Positions 9,962 to 11,787 of a DNA stretch of 11,787 nt are shown here, piece after piece. The notes under the pieces were generated by a model. The model made no database searches, was not told where the DNA came from, and saw only the letters and a program-made list of their open reading frames with translations. Made by a program: the position numbers and the translations under genes. Origin of the DNA: Larix sibirica (Eukaryota; Streptophyta; Pinopsida; Pinales; Pinaceae); contig NWUY0300059239.1 of NCBI GenBank assembly GCA_004151065.3, forward strand, positions 1-11,787. The letters are read 5' to 3'. The first letter of the stretch is position 1. The number at the start of each line of letters is the position of its first letter.

Positions 9962-10106
9962 TATTTTGTAACATCTTCAAGCACCATGTTACTGTGTAAA
10001 CATTGAAACCCTGGAGTGTTCCCACGAGAAATTTATCGCCCTTTATGAAGACCCATATCTTAGAGCCTATGTATCTATCTATCAGTTCTGCAGCCACCAT
10101 CAACAT
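9962..10106 (-). pseudogene. LSM5: LSM5 (Sm-like protein) exon, frameshifted
   Basis: LSM5 is a subunit of the LSM2-8 ring that binds the U6 snRNA 3' end in the nucleus and of the LSM1-7 ring in cytoplasmic mRNA decay. The translation [20 protein letters not shown], followed by [11 protein letters not shown], matches the Sm1 motif region of plant LSM5 almost residue for residue. After Tyr the frame breaks: 5 bases stand where the family has one codon, and the next frame gives N-M-V-L-E-D-V-T-K. The exon then ends in codon fragment TA directly before a consensus splice donor GTAAGT (9961-9956), with the expected tyrosine codon split by the intron. The conserved E of GDKE is F here, and the conserved D of GFDVY, near the RNA-binding loop, is N. 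The start is uncertain: an ATG at 10104-10106 lies close to the family's N-terminal length, but the residues before AELIDR do not match well, and a TTTTGAAG acceptor-like site lies just upstream. The frameshift and the poor downstream exon point to a pseudogene. The retained intron boundary argues against a processed retrocopy. Confidence 0.85.
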
Positions 10107-10492
10107 CTCTTCAAAATACAATACAATAACTCAAAAACAAGTATCAAGGAGGGAAACAACTATCACTTGAAAGGTTGAATGACCATCATGGTCTTGCCAC
10201 CTCGTCGACAAGGTCCAAGTTGTGTTCATACTTTATACAAGTTGCAATTGTTTCTTCTTCTTGACTTTTGAGAATATTTTATGAAGAAGAAACTACTTCA
10301 CGACATTTATGTAACAAGAATATCAAAATAGAGATGCAATATACATACTTTATGCATAGCTAATAAAAAAATTATGAACAAGATTATGGATTTTTTTTTG
10401 AAGAGAAGAACTCGAGAATGTTTAGGAGATTCTATGATTATCAAGATAACATGTAAGAAAGCAGTTAACCTCAAGGTCAATAGATCAATTCA

Positions 10493-10597
10493 AAGGCATT
10501 GTTTCCATATGATGTCACGTATGTCCTTAGGAAGATCAACTAAGGCACTAATGGCATGGAAAATGAATATATCCATCCTTTCCAGGACTCCTAAAAT
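10493..10597 (-). pseudogene. Protein-like segment of 35 codons, unassigned
   Basis: Between a TAG (10598-10600) and a TGA (10490-10492) the minus strand reads ILGVLERMDIFIFHAISALV and then DLPKDIRDIIWKQCL. It has amphipathic, helix-like composition. The upstream continuation in the same frame (ETYLPYGMR, then LET, then LDPMGN, each separated by single TAG or TGA stops) also looks like decayed coding sequence. I do not recognise the family. It may be part of another decayed transposon protein, like the one at 4950-7110. The plus-strand open frame over 10374-10601 is the antisense of this and has no recognisable motif. Short segments of this kind can arise by chance. Confidence 0.25.
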
Positions 10598-10673
10598 CTA
10601 GTTACCCATTGGATCTAATCAAGTCTCAAGCTATCGCATCCCATAGGGTAAGTATGTCTCAAGCTCTCTATGA

Positions 10674-10784
10674 TTAAGTATCGGGTTCTATCAAGTTGCG
10701 GTAGGAATTGAAATTGAGAAAAGGGTAAGAATATCCATCAAAAAGCCCAATACCTTTACCAAATTCCTTCTCTTGAAATTCAAC
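10674..10784 (-). other. Exon-like segment of 36 codons, unassigned
   Basis: The minus strand is open from a stop near 10800 to the TAA at 10674-10676. It reads VEFQEKEFGKGIGLFDGYSY and then PFLNFNSYRNLIEPDT. A pyrimidine-bearing stretch ending in TTTCAAG (10772 side) could act as a splice acceptor inside it. The F-G-K-G-x-G-x-F-x-G order is loosely like small beta-barrel chromatin domains, but that is only a resemblance. There is no start codon context and no partner exon that I can prove. Confidence 0.2.
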
Positions 10785-11030
10785 AACATAATGACATAAT
10801 TTTTACAAGCCTAGTTATTAGATTGTTGTTCTCCAATAACAAGCCAACAACCTAGTAAATAGAGTCGTAATTGCAATTTAGAAATTTTGGAAAATTGTGG
10901 CAAATGCTGGAAAGTGATTTACATAAAATTTAAAACCCTAAAAACAAAAATAAACAACTTAGCACCTAACGAAATATGGCCATTATAAAACAACACCCCG
11001 CCTAAATAAAACATAAAACAATGAATTTAC

Positions 11031-11158
11031 TTGTATTGACAGAAAATAGTGGTCAAGTATTCAAGGTTGAAATACTTTGCCTTCTTCCTCTGGGACTTCA
11101 TGTTCCCTCCAGTTGCATGTTTCTTATGAACTGAATGCCGTGAGATACTTGTATCATT
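11031..11158 (-). other. Exon-like segment of about 42 codons, unassigned
   Basis: Between a TAA just above 11158 and a TAA just below 11031 the minus strand reads a basic peptide including HKKHATGGNMKSQRKKAKYF and then NLEYLTTIF. GC content is higher than in the surrounding sequence. A CAG at the TCTCACGGCATTCAG position could be a splice acceptor, and a GTAAAT directly after the last codons (11030 downward) could be a donor, so the segment has the shape of an internal exon. I do not recognise the protein. With the segment at 10674-10784 it might belong to one gene upstream of the LSM5 relic, but no continuous reading links them. Chance remains a real possibility. Confidence 0.25.
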
Positions 11159-11787
11159 GCATTAACATCATAAAAATTATTATCACATATCATTGAATAA
11201 CAACCCTAGTGTACCAACAACATTCTTCACCCAAAGTAGTTCATGCAATGCTGAACAGTAGAAATCCACAATGACAAGAATCGTACCCATGGTTTTAGAA
11301 TTAGTTGGAACGTTTGCAATTTTATTACAAGCTCTAACCGCACTACTTCATTTCGTTATCCACTCCCCTCTCTCTACTTACCTCAAAAAAAATCTCTAAA
11401 AAAATAAAGGATTGAAACTGACTTCTCAAATCCTTGTTAAAACCCTATCTCAAACCCTATAAATCATTCAACTGATGAATAATGTGCTGGGATTTTATTG
11501 GGTAAAGACATGACATGCATGGTATATTTTTATTGGCACGAGGGATGATCTATTTGGGAGCAATTCCCAGAAACTTGATGTTGCCTAAAAACCTTCTTCA
11601 ACATAAATATGAAAACCACACCTTGGGTTTAGTTTAAGTGTTTGATTTTTTTCGAATATAGTAAAGCCTTTATTTTTGTAAAGCTGCAACATTCTATAAA
11701 TCAGAAAGAGTTAAATATACATATGTAGATACAGTCTGTGGTGGCCTGAGAGGATTAAGCCACCACCCAAGGATCTCAAAAGGATCA
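11159..11787. other. Gene-free stretch to the window end
   Basis: No coding sequence, RNA gene or element boundary could be supported here. The stretch is AT-rich and ends in a GC-richer hairpin (11738-11766). The window may cut an element that continues beyond position 11787. Confidence 0.5.
11738..11766. repeat. Perfect 8-bp GC-rich hairpin near the window end
   Basis: GTGGTGGC (11738-11745) and GCCACCAC (11759-11766) are exact reverse complements around a 13-nt loop. Its base composition is unlike the AT-rich surroundings, so it stands out more than the AT-rich palindromes. It could mark part of a mobile element that continues beyond the window, but no element was identified. Confidence 0.65.

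Noticed and set aside
10190-10250. Minus-strand words NLDLVDEVA resembling the N-L-D-L-L-E-E pattern before the end of Ty3/gypsy integrase regions
   Set aside because: The similarity is limited to a few residues, a stop follows at once, and no integrase zinc finger or catalytic motif is nearby.

Overview
The window looks like AT-rich nuclear DNA of a plant, with long stretches of decayed, non-coding or transposon-like sequence. A conifer or other large-genome seed plant would fit, but that is an inference from texture, not from a diagnostic marker. No intact gene, tRNA, rRNA, CRISPR array or bacterial-type operon is visible. Only pieces of protein-coding sequence can be supported, and all lie on the minus strand.

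Layout: positions 1 to about 4880 hold no supportable gene, only a minisatellite-like repeat (306-418) and several perfect short hairpins. From about 7110 down to 4950 runs a roughly 2.1-kb decayed coding sequence of unknown family. Its reading passes through all three minus-strand frames, carries at least 15 internal stops in one frame, and ends in a charged, coiled-coil-like region. It is interrupted by a striking inverted duplication of about 335 bp (6628-6962): one arm is the coding sequence, and the other is a copy of it turned around with only 4 bases between them. Positions 7111-9480 are again without a gene.

The most recognisable item is at 9962-10106 (minus): an exon-like piece of LSM5, the Sm-like protein of the U6 snRNA and mRNA-decay LSM rings. 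It ends exactly at an intact GTAAGT splice donor but carries a frameshift just before that end. A weaker match to the LSM5 C-terminus lies about 390 bp downstream (9517-9571). Together they suggest a DNA-duplicated, intron-bearing pseudogene. Upstream of it (10493-11158) are three short stop-bounded segments that read like protein but were not assigned.

No convincing new biological system was found. The items most worth a second look are the inverted duplication, which could transcribe into a long hairpin RNA, the stop-codon spectrum of the decayed ORF, and the LSM5 relic.
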